The notes beneath the pieces are model-generated. The model had not been told where the DNA came from, made no database searches, and was given only the letters and a program-made list of their open reading frames with translations. Shown piece by piece: positions 34,052-37,112 of a DNA stretch of 37,112 bases (position 1 is the first letter of the stretch; every line of letters starts with the position of its first letter). Source of the stretch: an uncultured Collinsella sp. (GTDB taxonomy: Bacteria; Actinomycetota; Coriobacteriia; Coriobacteriales; Coriobacteriaceae); assembly GCA_934646965.1 (NCBI GenBank), contig CAKUEZ010000008.1:1-37112 (forward strand), read 5' to 3'. The position numbers and the translations under genes were made by a program.

Positions 34052-35243
34052 GACTGCGCTTCGCATGGCGCTGGCGCACCCGTTTTACCTGCTCATCTAT
34101 ACGGTGTTTATCTCGCTCATGGGCGTGTTCATCGCGGCTTCGGTGAGCTGGAATTCGTCGCAGCTTACCGAGTACGAGCCCTATGACGCCAACGTGATTG
34201 TGGTCGACCGCGACAACAGCGACCTCTCGCGGGCGCTCACCAAGCACCTGGGTTCGCGCTTTGACCTGGTCACAGGCGTCGGCGACGACACGTACGACCT
34301 TGCGGATGCGCTCTCCAAGAGCAACAGTGCCAAGGGCGGCGCCGACTGCGTGTTCTTTATCCCGGAGGGATTTGAGGGCGACCTGATTGCGGCCGCCCGT
34401 GCGGGGGAGACCTTGCCCAAGCTCGACGTGACGTACGGCTCCGGCACCATGGCGGCGGCGCTTTCGTCTGCCGAGGCCTCGCGCTGGATCTCGCTCGCGG
34501 GCGCTGCGGCGGCGCTGGAGCCTGCCGCCTCCGACGGCGACGTCGCCAAGGCCGCCGAGCACGCCGCCGCCAAGCGCGCCGAGGTCCAGATCGAGCAGGT
34601 CAAGGTCGACTCCACGGCCGCCGCCACGCTCGAGTCGTATTTCAACTTTGGCGCGTATGCGATCATCTCATCGGTCATCGTGTCGGTGGGCCTGGTGTTC
34701 TCGGGCATGAACGAGCCCGAGCGCGTGCGCCGTATGGATGCCGGCCCGGTCTCCGAGCGTCAGCGCTCGCTCGCCGTGTTCGCGGCCGCCGCCGTGCTCA
34801 CCGTTTGCATCTGGCTTGTGTCGAGCATGATGGGCGTCGTGGGCTTTGCCGGCGCGGTTGCCGAGGTCGGCGTGGGCCGCGTGTGCCTGGCGCTGGCGGC
34901 GACGTTTGCTCTGGCGCTGACGCCGCTGGCCGTTGGCTTTACGCTGTCGGGCCTGGGTGCGCGCGAGGAGCTGCTCAACGGCGTGGGCAACCTGCTCGGC
35001 ATGCTCATGACGTTTTTGGGCGGCGCCTGGATGCCACTGTCGCTCATGGGTTCGGCCGTGCAGACCGTGGCGCACTTTGTGCCGACGTATTGGGTGAACG
35101 ACGCAATCGGCAAGGCGCTCGCCTCGGATCTGACGTCTGCCGTGCTGGGCGACATCGCCTGCGACCTGGGCGTCACCGTGCTCTTCGCCGCCGCCATCGC
35201 CGCCGTAGGCCTAGCCCTCACCCACAACAAATCCCACGCCTAA
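34038..35243 (+). CDS. ABC-2 type exporter permease, second subunit
   Basis: A 401-residue membrane protein with a first helix at about 14-38, a large outside domain (about 40-205) and a C-terminal membrane bundle. The start is the ATG at 34038, five bases after GGAAGGAG (34025-34032); the frame could open at TTG 34023, but that codon lies at the ribosome site itself. It overlaps the first permease gene, which implies coupled translation and a fixed subunit ratio. It ends the exporter operon; no classic terminator follows, only the palindrome cluster, whose hairpins may serve. Confidence 0.85.
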   Translation: MSTFKTALRMALAHPFYLLIYTVFISLMGVFIAASVSWNSSQLTEYEPYDANVIVVDRDNSDLSRALTKHLGSRFDLVTGVGDDTYDLADALSKSNSAKGGADCVFFIPEGFEGDLIAAARAGETLPKLDVTYGSGTMAAALSSAEASRWISLAGAAAALEPAASDGDVAKAAEHAAAKRAEVQIEQVKVDSTAAATLESYFNFGAYAIISSVIVSVGLVFSGMNEPERVRRMDAGPVSERQRSLAVFAAAAVLTVCIWLVSSMMGVVGFAGAVAEVGVGRVCLALAATFALALTPLAVGFTLSGLGAREELLNGVGNLLGMLMTFLGGAWMPLSLMGSAVQTVAHFVPTYWVNDAIGKALASDLTSAVLGDIACDLGVTVLFAAAIAAVGLALTHNKSHA

Positions 35244-35263
35244 CCGCCTAGCCATCGGGTACT

Positions 35264-35477
35264 CATTGGGGACAGACTTAAATGACCAAGAGTGGTCATT
35301 GGGGACAGACTTAAACGACTAGTCATTGGGGACAGTCTTTGCCGATCCGCCGGCTTGCCGGTCGGGTTGGCAAAGACTGTCCCCATCTGTCGGCAGGAGA
35401 GGAACGTCCCGGGGACCACTCATTGGGGACAGACTTAAATGAGCGATTTCACTCATTTAAGTCTGTCCCCAATGAGT
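35264..35477. repeat. REP-like cluster built on CATTGGGGACAGACTTAAATGA
   Basis: Direct copies lie at 35264-35285 and 35297-35318. A variant at 35324-35343 faces its complement at 35369-35385, with an inner CCGGC/GCCGG stem. The last unit is a perfect 26-bp palindrome, 35418-35443 with 35452-35477, around an 8-base loop. The elements fill most of the gap between the two exporter operons. Such GGGGACAG palindromes resemble REP elements mobilised by Y1-type REP-associated transposases; none is present here. They may also terminate transcription or protect the mRNA end. Confidence 0.75.
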
Positions 35478-35503
35478 AGGTTGGAAAAAGTCGCGCCTGT
35501 CGC

Positions 35504-35539
35504 TTAAAAATAGTTCACCTAGGTTTACTATAGCCCTAG
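35504..35539 (+). promoter_or_regulatory. Probable promoter of the MacB/FtsX-type exporter operon, with a dyad
   Basis: TTAAAA (35504-35509) and TACTAT (35526-35531) are separated by 16 bases and lie just ahead of the gene. CTAGG (35519-35523) and CCTAG (35535-35539) form an inverted repeat around the -10 element, where a repressor could bind. The match to consensus is moderate. Confidence 0.4.
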
Positions 35540-35560
35540 AAAAGTAGCAGAAGGCTAACA

Positions 35561-36286
<726 letters not shown>

Positions 36287-36294
36287 GCGGCGCC

Positions 36295-37112
36295 ATGTCA
36301 CCTCTCGCAAAACGACTTCCTCGCGAGCTGCGCCGCAATATCGGCAAGTACCTGGGCATCTTTTTGCTTATGTGCGGAAGTATCGCCCTCACGTCGGGCT
36401 TTTTGCTCGCAGCACATTCTATCGGCTGCCTTATCGACGACATGCGCGACGAGTACACCATCGAGGACGGCCGCGTGACCACCTCCTTCGAGGCGACCGA
36501 CGACCAGCTTAAGGCCGCCGAGGAAGCGGCGGAGGACGTCGGCGGCATCACGCTCTACAAGAACTTCTCCATCGATGCCATTATCAAAAAGGCGTCCGAC
36601 GACGACGGCACCAAGCGCACCCTGCGCACCTACGCGCACCGTACCAAGGTCGATATTGCGTCCTACTGCGAAGGCGGGCAGCCCCGCGCGGGCGACGAGG
36701 TGGCCATCGACCGCGTCTTTGCCACCAACAACGATCTTGCCGTGGGCGACAAAGTCGAGCTCGAGGGCCGCACCTACACCATCTGCGGCATCATGACGCA
36801 GCCCGATAGCCAGGCGCTGTTCCTCAACAACTCCGACTTTACGGTGAACACCATCACCTATGGCGTGGCCGAGGTCACCGACGCCGGATTTGCCGCGCTC
36901 GAGGACGCCGGCGGCGCGCCCGCCTACACGTACTCCTTTACCTTTAGCGACCGCGACCTCTCCACCGCGGACCGCATCGATGCCGAGCAGGATATGGTCG
37001 AGGCGCTGACCGACGCCGATGCGCGCGTGGACGACCTGACCGATGCCGATTCCAACCAGGGCATTGGCTATGCACGCGACGATGTGGACGGCGACTCCAT
37101 GATGTGGACGAC
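36295..37112 (+). CDS. FtsX-like (MacB/BceB-type) permease, N-terminal part only
   Basis: Open at the window end, 272 codons visible. Residues 1-16 are basic and amphipathic (LAKRLPRELRRNIGKYLG), and about 18-42 form the first membrane helix. From 45 on comes an acidic extracytoplasmic domain of the MacB periplasmic-core type (GDEVAIDRVFA near 136, GDKVELEGRTYTICGIM near 152). That region normally sits between helix 1 and helix 2 of these permeases. The remaining helices and FtsX domain lie beyond the window. It is paired with the preceding ATPase. The ribosome site is weak (AGGCGG overlapping the upstream stop), suggesting translational coupling. Confidence 0.85.
   Translation, partial: MSPLAKRLPRELRRNIGKYLGIFLLMCGSIALTSGFLLAAHSIGCLIDDMRDEYTIEDGRVTTSFEATDDQLKAAEEAAEDVGGITLYKNFSIDAIIKKASDDDGTKRTLRTYAHRTKVDIASYCEGGQPRAGDEVAIDRVFATNNDLAVGDKVELEGRTYTICGIMTQPDSQALFLNNSDFTVNTITYGVAEVTDAGFAALEDAGGAPAYTYSFTFSDRDLSTADRIDAEQDMVEALTDADARVDDLTDADSNQGIGYARDDVDGDSMMWT

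Overview
The window comes from a GC-rich, anaerobic, Gram-positive-type bacterium. A sortase-anchored (LPTTG) surface protein, an Ech-type [NiFe] hydrogenase, a 4Fe-4S old-yellow-enzyme reductase and many short intergenic repeats together suggest a gut actinobacterium of the Coriobacteriia, most like Collinsella. This assignment is inference from gene content and style; no marker gene is present.

Layout. (1) 10-2046: a flavin/4Fe-4S ene-reductase, closed by a strong terminator and a REP-like palindrome. (2) 2378-15415: an operon whose genes overlap as ATGA. It holds a possible 11-codon leader, three small exported proteins that each have one N-terminal membrane helix of SipW-dependent type, and a 3440-residue secreted protein built of GLUG/beta-helix repeats with no recognisable wall anchor. 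I regard this as the most interesting system here: apparently a surface fibre or adhesin apparatus. (3) 15416-16139: about 720 bases without a credible gene, holding a terminator, a 19-bp inverted-repeat pair and a 20-bp tandem array. (4) 16140-16544: an orphan InsJ-like double helix-turn-helix protein. (5) 16828-22490: a complete Ech-type energy-converting hydrogenase operon in the order AB(fused)-C-D-E-F. It would couple ferredoxin oxidation and H2 formation to ion pumping. (6) 22981-29607: a 2208-residue VWA-tipped protein with eleven FctA-like pilin domains and LPTTG, preceded by a cluster of TGTCTCA heptamers and flanked by two copies of one dispersed repeat. (7) 29962-31733, minus strand: a NarL-type response regulator and its histidine kinase. 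(8) 31916-35243: an ABC-2 exporter (ATPase plus two permeases) divergent from the kinase and so its likely target. (9) 35264-35477: a cluster of REP-like palindromes. (10) 35561-37112: a MacB/LolD-type ATPase and the start of an FtsX-like permease cut by the window end.

How they fit together: the hydrogenase and the ene-reductase are parts of fermentative redox metabolism. The two giant proteins and three SipW-type proteins make up a host- or community-facing surface. The two-component system probably senses an envelope stress or peptide that the adjacent ABC exporters handle. No tRNA, rRNA, CRISPR array or complete mobile element was seen.
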